Virus record (IMG/VR): IMGVR_UViG_3300031659_000030
Location: 1-37,542 of that record
Origin: a virus
Direction: 5' to 3' (one strand)
DNA: 37,542 bases
Both the position numbers and the translations under genes were made by a program. Of the stretch, positions 5,996-14,147 are shown in pieces. Every line of letters starts with the position of its first letter. Within the stretch, counting starts at the first letter, position 1. The notes under the pieces are model-generated. The model was not told where the DNA came from and made no database searches. It saw only the letters and a program-made list of their open reading frames with translations.

Positions 5996-7474
5996 TTATG
6001 TTGTTAATATTGCTAATTCTGAGTCCGTTAATGCTGTTTTAAATACCTGTAATTGTTTTACTTCTCCTTCAAATTTATAAGAACCACCTCCAAAATTAAA
6101 GGCCAAATTTGTGTAATCTACTGATGATATGTCTGTACTCGAGCTTGTGAGAACTTCAGTTCCGTTTACCCATACTGCATAGTCCCCTGACTTATACTTT
6201 ACAGCTACCTTATTATAAGCATAAGCGCTACCACCTTGATAAAGAACTGCATAATTTCCGTCTACCCTCGCTCCTGCAAATATTAGACCTCCAACACCTT
6301 CAGCACCAATAACAACTGTATTATCATCACCACCATCATTAATGCTTAATAAAGAATAGTCTGAGGTGTCAGGTGTTTTAAATTCGCAAAACAATACTCC
6401 TTCTGAAGTATTTATCTTATCACTAATTCCTGTCTTTGTGAATTGGTCTTGTACACGAGTTACTGTATTTCCACTTGTAGGTATGTAAGAAGTTGCGTAT
6501 GAGCCTTGTTCTAATTGACCTCCCCAAACCCATAATTCACTCCCACTTGTAGGTATTTTTAAAACTACTTGGTTAGCAATAGTTGTTGGTGATATTGATA
6601 TTCTCGTCCATCCATCAGTAACAGGTAGTGATGTGTAATTATACCCTCCATCTGAACTTAAATCTATATTCCCACTACCAACCTTCCATTTAACATATAT
6701 AGAAGTAGTAGAAGCTATGGTGCTACTTACATTTGTATATATCAAGTCATTAGCATTAGATGGAGCTAAAAGAGTTGCATTTATATCCCCACTTGGAGAT
6801 GTGGAATCATTTAGAGTGACTGCCATTCCACTACTTTTCAGCCATTGACTAAAATCTTCACTATAAGTAACCAAATTAGTCCTCATAGGTTCTGCTAATA
6901 AACTTGAAGTGCTACCTGTATAGTTTACTCTTGCTAGGTTGTTTACTGTTGATTCTTTTACTGATACGTTATCTATTGAGCCATTAAGCGATACTGATTT
7001 AAAGTTCAATCTATCACTTGTTCCATCCCAAACTACAGTACCACTAACAACACCATTAGAACTTGATGTTAATTGGTCTGAACCTGCTGAACCAAGTACA
7101 ACAGAAACACTACCACTTACATAATTCTTAACTTCATATTCTATAAGAAAACTTTTTGTTTGCACATTTGAAATTGTTTGATATAAAAAAGAAGTGCCTG
7201 AACCATCACTATTAGCATTTCCACCTGATACAGTCCAACCTGTTCCTTTAGTCCAATTACTATCAGTAGCAAAATCTCCATTAACCACATCTTCACTACC
7301 CAACAACTCAACAGTTTCAACTAAGCCACTTGAATTAACTCTAGTACCTGCTGTTGCTCTAGTCATATCTATTTCTACAGGTGCAATATTATTACCTAAT
7401 TCTGTATAACCTAAAAGACTATCTTCTTTTATTGCCCACTTTCCATTACCTATTTCTAAACTTGGATTTGCCAT
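5996..7474 (-). CDS. Tail fibre/receptor-binding protein with lectin-like (LamG) C-terminus
   Basis: 492 residues. After MANPSLEIGNGKWAIKEDSL there is the segment IDMTRATAGTRVNSSGLVE, then a carbohydrate-binding-like jelly roll starting VVNGDFATDSNWTKGTGW and closing with IDNVSVKES. A second module follows with NLVTYSEDFSQW. The C-terminal ~150 residues (GVLFCEFKTPDTSDYSLL to VKQLQVFKTALTDSELAIL) look like a concanavalin/LamG fold. Sequence and module order parallel the neighbouring 660-residue protein, so the two arose by duplication. The start codon overlaps the stop of that gene. It probably binds surface polysaccharide of the host. Exact position on the virion is inferred. Confidence 0.75.
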   Translation of the reverse strand: MANPSLEIGNGKWAIKEDSLLGYTELGNNIAPVEIDMTRATAGTRVNSSGLVETVELLGSEDVVNGDFATDSNWTKGTGWTVSGGNANSDGSGTSFLYQTISNVQTKSFLIEYEVKNYVSGSVSVVLGSAGSDQLTSSSNGVVSGTVVWDGTSDRLNFKSVSLNGSIDNVSVKESTVNNLARVNYTGSTSSLLAEPMRTNLVTYSEDFSQWLKSSGMAVTLNDSTSPSGDINATLLAPSNANDLIYTNVSSTIASTTSIYVKWKVGSGNIDLSSDGGYNYTSLPVTDGWTRISISPTTIANQVVLKIPTSGSELWVWGGQLEQGSYATSYIPTSGNTVTRVQDQFTKTGISDKINTSEGVLFCEFKTPDTSDYSLLSINDGGDDNTVVIGAEGVGGLIFAGARVDGNYAVLYQGGSAYAYNKVAVKYKSGDYAVWVNGTEVLTSSSTDISSVDYTNLAFNFGGGSYKFEGEVKQLQVFKTALTDSELAILTT

Positions 7475-9456
7475 TATTGTATTGTATATGTTAATGCACT
7501 AGCCATCTCTGCATATGATTCATAAAAGTCAGTTCCTGATGTACCTGTAAGTTGTATAAGCTGTTCGTCTGAGAGAGCTGTCTTGTAGACTTGTAATTGT
7601 TTTACTTTGCCGTAGAAAGCATTAGAAGCACCATTACTATCAGCAAAATTTAATTGATTAATAGTATTTGTTGAAAATGTACTTCCACTTGTTAAAGATG
7701 CTTTTTCTACACCATTTATCCATAATGCAAAATCATTTTCTTTCCATTTCAAAGCAATTTTTAAATTTTCAGTTTGAGAAATATCAAAACTTGATAGATT
7801 AACAGTATTAACTCCACCTAAGATTATTCTAAAAATAATTCTACTTGCTGTTGAATGAAGTATTGATTGAATAACATTAGTTGAAGTACCATCACTAAGC
7901 GATAACATTATTTCTGAACCTCCATTTATAAAACCAACACCCTCCCAAAACAAAACACCTTCCTCACTATTAATTAAACTTGATATACCATCCCTTGAGA
8001 ATTGGTCTTGATTCCTAGTTACTGTTGAACCTGATGTTGGAATTATACTTGTTGGATAAGAACCAATCTCTAACTGCATACCCCAAATACTTAAATCATA
8101 AGCAGCTCCTGTACTGTTTCCTGTAATGCCAACTATTTGAACACCACTTGAAGATGAAGTATTAGTTATTGTATAACTGTATCTCTCCCAATCACTTGTA
8201 ACGTCATAATTTGAAGAATAATTATCCACAACATTTCCCTGTGTATTCTTTATTCTAAATTTACCTGTACCTTTAGCGTAAAACGAAACTGTAACTGTTT
8301 GACTTTCATTGCTGAAGTAAACAAACGATTGAAGCATTGAACTTGAAGCTGAACCTGTTACTCGTGTTGCATTTAAAGTTCCGTCAGGTGATGTAGAGTA
8401 ATTAGAAGTTAGAGTAACTCCACTTTTTACCCAAGCCGACTGACTAAAATCCTCACTATAAGTAATCAAATTAGTCCTCTGTGGTTCTGCTAATATATGA
8501 GGACAACCCCCTCCTGAGTAGTCTATTCTTGGTACGTTATCTCTTGTTACTTCTTTTACTGATATCTTGTCTATTGTAACATTACAAGCACCTTGTCGTT
8601 TAATAACAAACCCCCCACTTGTAGCTGTAAAATCAACAGAATAAGAACCAATTGAAGTTTCAAGTGGTATGTCTACTGTTAAATCCAATAATAATAATCC
8701 ACTTACATAATTGGTTATATCGTATTGAAGTCTATAATCTACGCCAATAACCAAACTATTTTGCTGTATATAGGTTAGTGTTCCATCAGATATTATCTGA
8801 CATTGACCTGTAGGGTTCTGAGTAACATTACTTGACGCATCTCCTGAATCTACTACAGACCAACTATCAGGTACATCTGCTGTCCAATCTGCAAAATCTC
8901 CATTAGTAATCTCCTCACTTCCTATAATCTCAGCATAATTAACTAATCCATTCTCATCTACTCTTGTTGCTGCTGTTGCTCTTGTAACATCCATATCAGC
9001 ACTTACAGTTACAACTTCTTTTACTGAAACATTATCAATAGTTGAACTATTCCCTGCGTATCTATTATATATATATAGTGTCCTATTTGAACCAATACCA
9101 TCTGATTCTAAATCTATTGTGTGCGTTCCTGTTGTAGAGAAATCTGCTTTCAATGAGAATGATGGATAGTTTGTGTATATTAAAGCTCCTCCTGATATAA
9201 TATCAAAAGTCAATCTATTTGTTCCTTCAACCAATGCATTTTGATTTATTGAGGTTAGTAACGCTCCTGTTGTTGTTGCTTGTCCTCCTACTACACTCCA
9301 ATCATCTCCAAACGACCAACCTGTTTCTCCATTAGAAAAATCCCCATTAGTTACTTGTTCAGAACCCTCAGCAGGTACAGGAACAACTGCATATAGTTCT
9401 CCTGCCTTATATCCGTTTGGTGTTACTACAATACTTACATCATCTAATAAACTCAT
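7474..9456 (-). CDS. Tail fibre/receptor-binding protein, paralogue with an extra module
   Basis: 660 residues. Modules in order: a jelly roll starting TNGDFSNGETGWSFGDDW and ending DNVSVKEV; the linker MDVTRATAATRVDENGLV; a second jelly roll (ITNGDFADW) ending DKISVKEV; a third with RTNLITYSEDFSQSAWVKSG; and a C-terminal LamG-like domain (GVLFWEGVGF to VKQLQVYKTALSDEQLIQL). Compared with the 492-residue neighbour it has one more NGDF-SVKE module at the N-terminus. The start overlaps the stop of the upstream 55-residue gene by four bases (ATGA). A carbohydrate-binding adsorption role is likely from domain type and place. Confidence 0.75.
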   Translation of the reverse strand: MSLLDDVSIVVTPNGYKAGELYAVVPVPAEGSEQVTNGDFSNGETGWSFGDDWSVVGGQATTTGALLTSINQNALVEGTNRLTFDIISGGALIYTNYPSFSLKADFSTTGTHTIDLESDGIGSNRTLYIYNRYAGNSSTIDNVSVKEVVTVSADMDVTRATAATRVDENGLVNYAEIIGSEEITNGDFADWTADVPDSWSVVDSGDASSNVTQNPTGQCQIISDGTLTYIQQNSLVIGVDYRLQYDITNYVSGLLLLDLTVDIPLETSIGSYSVDFTATSGGFVIKRQGACNVTIDKISVKEVTRDNVPRIDYSGGGCPHILAEPQRTNLITYSEDFSQSAWVKSGVTLTSNYSTSPDGTLNATRVTGSASSSMLQSFVYFSNESQTVTVSFYAKGTGKFRIKNTQGNVVDNYSSNYDVTSDWERYSYTITNTSSSSGVQIVGITGNSTGAAYDLSIWGMQLEIGSYPTSIIPTSGSTVTRNQDQFSRDGISSLINSEEGVLFWEGVGFINGGSEIMLSLSDGTSTNVIQSILHSTASRIIFRIILGGVNTVNLSSFDISQTENLKIALKWKENDFALWINGVEKASLTSGSTFSTNTINQLNFADSNGASNAFYGKVKQLQVYKTALSDEQLIQLTGTSGTDFYESYAEMASALTYTIQ

Positions 9457-9620
9457 TGTATATTATTTAATATTACTAATTGTGCATCTAAACAAGCTTT
9501 AGCCTCAAAGTTACCACCATCAGCAATAACTCTTGCTTTAAAAGCATTTACAAGTTTCTTGGTAGGTGTTACGTTTCCTTTGTTACTTGAAGGTAATGAT
9601 ATTCCTAGTGATAATCTCAT
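9453..9620 (-). CDS. 55-residue protein coupled to the fibre gene
   Basis: A short frame from the ATG at 9618-9620 encodes MRLSLGISLPSSNKGNVTPT, then KKLVNAFKARVIADGG and NFEAKACLDAQLVIL. It fills an otherwise unexplained gap, and its stop overlaps the ATG of the 660-residue fibre (ATGA), which supports it being translated. No family is recognised. A role in fibre assembly or attachment is possible from position only. Confidence 0.6.
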   Translation of the reverse strand: MRLSLGISLPSSNKGNVTPTKKLVNAFKARVIADGGNFEAKACLDAQLVILNNIQ

Positions 9621-9631
9621 ACCTATATGTA

Positions 9632-9901
9632 TTAATGGTTAGGGTAACCAATTCCAATTCCACTTGTTAAAGTGATAGCAGAAGTGTTAAGAAACAATGT
9701 AGTTCCCGCACTTACGCTCTGTCCATTTAAAGCAGTAATATTTACAGCATTACCTGCTATAGTTGCAATTACTGAATCAACAGGAAAGAATATACAATAC
9801 CAATCTTTAGTAGTTTGAGCAGCAGTTGTAAAAACCTCTGTTCCGTTACCCTTACCTAGCATCTCAAGGAGTAGTGTGTTATCTGCAATATTTGTCCTCA
9901 T
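9632..9901 (-). CDS. Small virion-associated-like protein
   Basis: 89 residues, strand-rich and Thr/Ser/Gly-rich. The middle reads DWYCIFFPVDSVIATIAG and the end SVSAGTTLFLNTSAITLTSG, a pattern seen in small trimeric spike-base or decoration proteins of phages. No signal peptide. It is preceded by the DUF5675 gene and followed by the 55-residue gene and the fibres, which suggests a fibre-base or spike component. The family is not firmly recognised. Confidence 0.6.
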   Translation of the reverse strand: MRTNIADNTLLLEMLGKGNGTEVFTTAAQTTKDWYCIFFPVDSVIATIAGNAVNITALNGQSVSAGTTLFLNTSAITLTSGIGIGYPNH

Positions 9902-9905
9902 TTTT

Positions 9906-10355
9906 TTATCTATTTTTAATTATTAAACTTATGTTTTCACTTAATTGATTTTCTAATAAATAATCCATCAAATAAGTATGAGCTATCCTACTTTCTAAAA
10001 TCGTATCAGGCTCTCCTGCTCTGTGAGTTCCTGTTAATATACATCCTTGACTGTCAGATGGAGTGTTACCCCGATGAAATAACACGTATGACCTGTCTTT
10101 TACATCTTCAACTAACAAGTGAATATAATCTCTTGTTGCACTTTCTCTAGGCAATCTAACCCTGCATTTATATTCTCCTTTAGGAATACAAGATACGTTT
10201 TTTTGGTTGTCTTTCCAAGCTAATTCTAAAGTATGTGAAATAAATTCTCCATTGCAATAAAGTTTACCTATAACTGATTTATCAGAAAAATTATCCCTGA
10301 TTATCAGTAAATTAGCCTTACTTACATCTTCCTTTTTATTTCTAGAAAAGCACAT
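9906..10355 (-). CDS. DUF5675 family protein, probable lysis-associated
   Basis: 149 residues from the ATG at 10353-10355, whose A overlaps the TAA of the upstream gene (TAATG). An ATG 18 codons earlier lies inside that gene and is less likely. The sequence holds the DUF5675 core: GKLYCNGEFISHTLELAW, then VSCIPKGEYKCRVR, SYVLFHRGNTPSDSQGCIL. The HxGN...GC pattern recalls L,D-transpeptidase/YkuD-like catalytic His and Cys, and the family is common in phages near lysis genes. Position directly after an XhlA-like membrane protein supports a cell-wall role. Enzymatic activity has not been deduced from the sequence alone. Confidence 0.7.
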   Translation of the reverse strand: MCFSRNKKEDVSKANLLIIRDNFSDKSVIGKLYCNGEFISHTLELAWKDNQKNVSCIPKGEYKCRVRLPRESATRDYIHLLVEDVKDRSYVLFHRGNTPSDSQGCILTGTHRAGEPDTILESRIAHTYLMDYLLENQLSENISLIIKNR

Positions 10356-10588
10356 TATGATGTAAATAACTTTATTACAGCACCTATAGTTATAGTGTAT
10401 ATAACCCACATTGCTCTTACTAAAACCTTTCTCATTGCTGTATTTCTATTGACTCTAGCTGTAACTCCTGTATCAGGATTCAATAGTTTTTCCGTAAGCA
10501 TATCTAATTTTGAGTCTATGCTATTCATCTTGCTGTTAATAGAGCTTATATCTTTCTTCATTGAAACTATTTCTTCCTTTGTTGTCAT
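10355..10588 (-). CDS. XhlA-like coiled-coil plus membrane-anchor protein (lysis)
   Basis: 77 residues. Residues about 5-37 form a coiled coil (KKDISSINSKMNSIDSKLDM). A basic stretch (ARVNRNTAMRKVLVR) follows, then one C-terminal hydrophobic segment (AMWVIYTITIGAVIKLF). This order is that of haemolysin XhlA-type proteins that assist holin/endolysin lysis. Its start touches the stop of the 220-residue gene and its stop overlaps the DUF5675 start, so the three are probably translated together. No sequence family is certain; topology and position carry the call. Confidence 0.6.
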   Translation of the reverse strand: MTTKEEIVSMKKDISSINSKMNSIDSKLDMLTEKLLNPDTGVTARVNRNTAMRKVLVRAMWVIYTITIGAVIKLFTS

Positions 10589-11250
10589 TATGTTATTTGT
10601 GGTGTAAATGTCATTGTTTGAACCGACAAATTCATATATATAGATGAAGCAGTTACCTCATCTGCCTGTTTTACCATTGGGAATATAATGTCCCCTTCTC
10701 TAATTAAAGGAGTAGTTATCTCTGTTTCATCTACTCTTACAAGTAAACTGTTATTTCCCTCTCCTATCACTTCAAATTCATCAATTATAGTAGGAACTAT
10801 ATTAGCAGTAGAACCCGCTATAGGAGAAACTTTACAAATAGAAATCGTTATTGTTTCATCTCTGTTGCAAGTAACCCATCCTGCAATAGAAGATACATTA
10901 GCGTTTTCAGGAGCAACAAAACTATGACCAATTCTAAAGAAAGTTGTTGGAGATAAACTTCCTCCTGCTACCGTAGGACTTCCATAACTAACATCTATTA
11001 TAAATGGCGACTTATTATCAGCTATATCCTCTCCGTGCTGAAAGTTAATGTTTGCTGTCGGTAGATAACCCTGCATCTTGTAATTAGTTACCCCCATAGT
11101 TGAACGAGCAGCCCATTGCAAATTACCATCCCTAGCCTCAGCACTAGAACCTGCACCTTTAGATAGAACAGTTTCATTAGCAGCACCTTCATAACCTAAA
11201 GGATTATGCCTATTAGCATCTTGTAAATTTTTATGTTCGTTTGCAGCCAT
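10588..11250 (-). CDS. Virion/tail protein, possible receptor-binding
   Basis: 220 residues. The N-terminus (AANEHKNLQDANRHNPLGYE, then NETVLSKGAGS and LQWAARSTMG) matches a short motif set seen at the start of many Bacteroidota phage tail or spike proteins. The C-terminal ~130 residues are strand-rich and may form a jelly roll (FFRIGHSFVAPENANVSSIA, then GWVTCNRDETITISICKV). It lies between the head connector and the lysis genes. It is likely a virion component that contacts the host, but its exact place is unknown. Confidence 0.6.
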   Translation of the reverse strand: MAANEHKNLQDANRHNPLGYEGAANETVLSKGAGSSAEARDGNLQWAARSTMGVTNYKMQGYLPTANINFQHGEDIADNKSPFIIDVSYGSPTVAGGSLSPTTFFRIGHSFVAPENANVSSIAGWVTCNRDETITISICKVSPIAGSTANIVPTIIDEFEVIGEGNNSLLVRVDETEITTPLIREGDIIFPMVKQADEVTASSIYMNLSVQTMTFTPQIT

Positions 11251-11261
11251 ATTATATTATT

Positions 11262-11864
11262 TTAACAATTACAATTTGATTCCCCTCTTACGTAAGGATT
11301 ACCACAATTATTACAACCATCTACCCCATTATACCCATATATACTATCATAGAATATCATTCCGTGATTCTTATAAGTATCACTCATACTCTTAGGTCTA
11401 TTACTAGCGTATGTAGGATATAAACCTGTTTGGTCGGTGCCATTTAAAAAATCTGTCATATCAGAAGCAAAAATATCTGCCTTCCTATATGTATCTTGCT
11501 TAAATGTATTATATACATCTTGACTTATAATTCTTGAAAATTCATCTATGTTATTAACTACTCCGCTAGAAGTAATATTACTCATAATGTCATTAACAAC
11601 CTCAAACCTAACAAACCAAGAAAGACAATCCTCTAAGTAGTAGGTCATAAACGTCTGATTTGCAGCATTTAAAGTTCCATTGTTGTGCTGCAGCTTTAAC
11701 TCTGCATAAAACTTATCTCCAAGTAAAGGTCTAATATGTGCTAATTCAGATAATACAATAGTGTTTTCAGAAACTAACACAGGGTCAGTATTCTTATTAG
11801 TAAAGGTCTTTTCAATTACCTCTCCTGCACTTACTAATGTTGTATATTGTCTAGTATTACCCAT
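11262..11864 (-). CDS. Head-tail connector/adaptor-like protein
   Basis: 200 residues. The segment EKTFTNKNTDPVLVSENTIV, then LSELAHIRPLLGDKFYAEL, followed by helical LEDCLSWFVRFEVVNDI, resembles the helical gp6-type head-completion proteins found next to portals in Bacteroidota phages. The C-terminus holds five Cys (DGCNNCGNPYVRGESNCNC), a possible metal site. It starts three bases before the end of the portal gene spacing, so the two are tightly linked. The role is inferred from helical pattern and position. Confidence 0.6.
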   Translation of the reverse strand: MGNTRQYTTLVSAGEVIEKTFTNKNTDPVLVSENTIVLSELAHIRPLLGDKFYAELKLQHNNGTLNAANQTFMTYYLEDCLSWFVRFEVVNDIMSNITSSGVVNNIDEFSRIISQDVYNTFKQDTYRKADIFASDMTDFLNGTDQTGLYPTYASNRPKSMSDTYKNHGMIFYDSIYGYNGVDGCNNCGNPYVRGESNCNC

Positions 11865-11867
11865 ATC

Positions 11868-13196
11868 TTATTGCTCTACAGTTATTTCCTTCTTTGTGTC
11901 AATCTCTCCATCTCCATCCTCATCTTTTTCAACTACTATTACTTCTCTATCTGCAACAAACATATCTCCATCTTCTAACATTGGTAAATCCTCATCTATC
12001 AATCTTCTTTGTTCGTTTATAGTTAAAATCTGCTTAATGTCAACGTCATTAGAATAAGAGATTGGTGGCTCGTAATGAATTTTTAAATCTCTAGGGTCAA
12101 AGCCCATCTCATTATACAGAACCGTTCTAATTCCATTCAATAATAACTCAGAAGTATCTCTAATTACTGTAGTCATTACTAAATCATAAGCAATTCTAAT
12201 TTCACTTCCTGAATTGTTCATTTTACCTGAACTAACAATACCTGACAATGAAGGCTGCCATCTATTAGCAGTTATTATATTTTGGTCTGTAATCTGTTGT
12301 AAATCAATCCAACTTCCTTCTTGGTCATCTTTTATAATCTGAACATTAGCAGGAGATGAATCCCCATTCTTTACTATAAATAAGATTTTTCCGTTATTAC
12401 CTTCCCCTACAAATTTCTTTTGAGCTTCGTGAACCATCTTTTGAGCTTCTTCTTCTCCCATATCCCCACTAATCTCTACGATAGCTGAAGGTTGAAATCC
12501 GTTTAAGAATTTAGTATGATTCCATTTACCAATTTCGTAATCAACACAGATATGCTCTAGTGCCGCTACATAATCAGGAAGTCCGTAAAAGTTGAATGTA
12601 GGTTCGTAGTCTTTAAAGTGAACTACAAACTTGTTATGTGCTACTCTAGGATACAGAGGTAGTCTTTTTATTTTTGTATCGTTATTCCAATACTTACACC
12701 AATCAGGATTGATGTATACTTCTTTCTTGCTTTTTGACATTCTAACAGTTGTAGCATCTAAATGATATAGATTTACACCGCCATCATATATAACACACTC
12801 CATATATGCGTTACCGAAAGTATAATAGTCATCAGCTAATTTTTTAAATATATCCCTTAAAGATTCTTTATCAGCATTTACATCCTCAATAAAATCCTTT
12901 AGTGCTTCGTTCTCGCAAACGAATTTAGCACCACTAGTAAATACAGTCTTTTGAGCCAATACACTTCTATGTGTAGACGACTTTCTCTTTAGCTCTGCTA
13001 AATACTGAGGAAATAGGTTGTCTTCTCCAAAAGGAACCCAATCACTACTAAGAGCCTTAAGGTCTTTTACTTCAGTAATACTAGGTGGAACTGTTAAATC
13101 AAATACTCCGAACTCGAAAGTGTTATTCTTCTTCTGAGTCTTCCGTAATTGTTGTTGATTTTTTGGTTGTTGATTTTTTGGTTGTTGCTTTTTCAT
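11868..13196 (-). CDS. Phage portal protein
   Basis: 442 residues. After a Gln/Lys-rich leader (MKKQQPKNQQPKNQQQLRK) the body runs WVPFGEDNLFPQYLAELKRK, then ADDYYTFGNAYMECVIYDGG, and later KWNHTKFLNGFQPSAIVEIS and WQPSLSGIVSSGKMNNSGSE, segments typical of HK97/SPP1-type portals. The portal forms the dodecameric ring through which DNA enters and leaves the head. The first 74 bases overlap the upstream gene, in a stretch of 15-bp repeats that is read in two frames. In this genome the portal lies after the capsid gene, not before it. Confidence is high from length, composition and neighbours. Confidence 0.8.
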   Translation of the reverse strand: MKKQQPKNQQPKNQQQLRKTQKKNNTFEFGVFDLTVPPSITEVKDLKALSSDWVPFGEDNLFPQYLAELKRKSSTHRSVLAQKTVFTSGAKFVCENEALKDFIEDVNADKESLRDIFKKLADDYYTFGNAYMECVIYDGGVNLYHLDATTVRMSKSKKEVYINPDWCKYWNNDTKIKRLPLYPRVAHNKFVVHFKDYEPTFNFYGLPDYVAALEHICVDYEIGKWNHTKFLNGFQPSAIVEISGDMGEEEAQKMVHEAQKKFVGEGNNGKILFIVKNGDSSPANVQIIKDDQEGSWIDLQQITDQNIITANRWQPSLSGIVSSGKMNNSGSEIRIAYDLVMTTVIRDTSELLLNGIRTVLYNEMGFDPRDLKIHYEPPISYSNDVDIKQILTINEQRRLIDEDLPMLEDGDMFVADREVIVVEKDEDGDGEIDTKKEITVEQ

Positions 13197-13374
13197 TTAC
13201 TTTATCAGTTTTATCTATCCAATCAGTTATATGTAATTCTTCGTAAGCGTAAGCTAAATCAGCTTGACTTAATTCTCCTCTAAAATCTACAAACTCCTTA
13301 CCAAGACTTTCTTCATTCTTTCCTGCAAGTCTTAATCCTTTCTGAGCTTTACTATTTATTTTGTATTCTGCCAT
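13123..13374 (-). CDS. Small protein upstream of and overlapping the portal gene
   Basis: 83 residues from the ATG at 13372-13374 (an upstream ATG at 13428 is less likely because it precedes a run of leader-like codons). It reads MAEYKINSKAQKGLRLAG, then EFVDFRGELSQADLAYAYEE and LHITDWIDK, and ends in the low-complexity ATTKKSTTKKSTT and an acidic tail. The C-terminal repeat lies in the 74-base overlap with the portal N-terminus. Family and role unknown; its place between tail-tube-like and portal genes suggests a virion or assembly function. Confidence 0.6.
   Translation of the reverse strand: MAEYKINSKAQKGLRLAGKNEESLGKEFVDFRGELSQADLAYAYEELHITDWIDKTDKVNEKATTKKSTTKKSTTITEDSEEE
13151..13194. 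repeat. 15-bp tandem repeat read in two frames
   Basis: GTTGTTGATTTTTTG occurs at 13151-13165 and 13166-13180, with a degenerate third copy to 13194. On the minus strand one frame gives QQPKN repeats at the portal N-terminus, and the other gives TTKKS repeats at the C-terminus of the 83-residue protein. Confidence 0.85.
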
Positions 13375-13444
13375 TTCTAAATATATATTTATCAAAATTA
13401 AACTTTTTTCCGTATTACAATCACACATATTAAAAAAGATATTA

Positions 13445-13477
13445 ATAAGGAAGTGTTATTAACTAACACCTCCTTAT
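13445..13477 (-). terminator. Hairpin terminator after the tail-tube-like genes
   Basis: ATAAGGA (13445-13451) pairs with TCCTTAT (13471-13477), and GTGTT (13453-13457) with AACAC (13465-13469), with one a/c mismatch between the two stem parts. On the minus strand a T-rich tract with TCTTTTTT follows. It lies between the gene ending at 13492 and the 83-residue gene. Confidence 0.7.
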
Positions 13478-13491
13478 ATATAAACTTGTTA

Positions 13492-14115
13492 TTATGTTGT
13501 TGCTAGTCCTAAACCATCAGTATCAATAGTTATAACACCCGCATATTGTCTAGGTATCTCATACTGAGTTGCAACAAGAGTTATAGTTACTCCAATCTCA
13601 TCAGAGAAAGCAGCTCCTGTTCCCCCTTCAACTGACTGTAATCTACACCATTGTTGAGTTCTATCACTTGAATTTGTATCTTGATTTGGTAAAGTATTTG
13701 AAACCCCTATTACTTTATTATGAGCTTGGTCAGTAGTAGGCAATGTTGTTCCTGAAGGATTATCATTATTATCTACTATTAAAGCCATTAAACAATCTCC
13801 ATCAAACTTATAAAGTTGATTAAATTGAGCCGTTGTGAATCCCGGTATAAACCAAGATAAAGTACACTCATAAGTTGAGAACTCTTTCCCCTCGTTAGTT
13901 CCCGATATTGTTAAAGAAGAAGATTCAATTCTACTCTCAAATACACCCCAATTAGCTCCTGTAGCTGCAGCTTCATCTATAGCTGTAATTGTGTGGTCAG
14001 TATTATTAAAAGTTATCTCATCCGTAGCCGTGTGCTGTCTTATCGCTATATATCTTGTTCCACCTACTGCTTGTAAGTCTGAACAATTAATTTGCATTCC
14101 GTCTGCTATTGCCAT
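13492..14115 (-). CDS. Major tail tube-like protein, copy 2
   Basis: 207 residues. It opens MAIADGMQINCSDLQAVGGT and continues with EFSTYECTLSWFIPGFTTAQ, a clamp-like DCLMALIVDNNDNPSG, and a closing SVEGGTGAAFSDEIGVTITL. The DNNG/VIG...GTGAAFSDE pattern is that of tail-tube proteins of Bacteroidota siphophages, whose rings stack around the tape measure. It is a clear paralogue of the next gene upstream (14148-14741), sharing the INCSD start and overall order. It is followed by the terminator at 13445-13477. A decoration protein is an alternative reading. Confidence 0.6.
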   Translation of the reverse strand: MAIADGMQINCSDLQAVGGTRYIAIRQHTATDEITFNNTDHTITAIDEAAATGANWGVFESRIESSSLTISGTNEGKEFSTYECTLSWFIPGFTTAQFNQLYKFDGDCLMALIVDNNDNPSGTTLPTTDQAHNKVIGVSNTLPNQDTNSSDRTQQWCRLQSVEGGTGAAFSDEIGVTITLVATQYEIPRQYAGVITIDTDGLGLATT

Positions 14116-14147
14116 ATTATTTTATTTTTTTATTAATTAATTAATTA

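Noticed and set aside
8222-8230. Exact DnaA box TTATCCACA on the plus strand
   Set aside because: It lies inside the 660-residue fibre gene, with no cluster of further boxes or AT-rich unwinding element. One 9-mer match in 37 kb can occur by chance.
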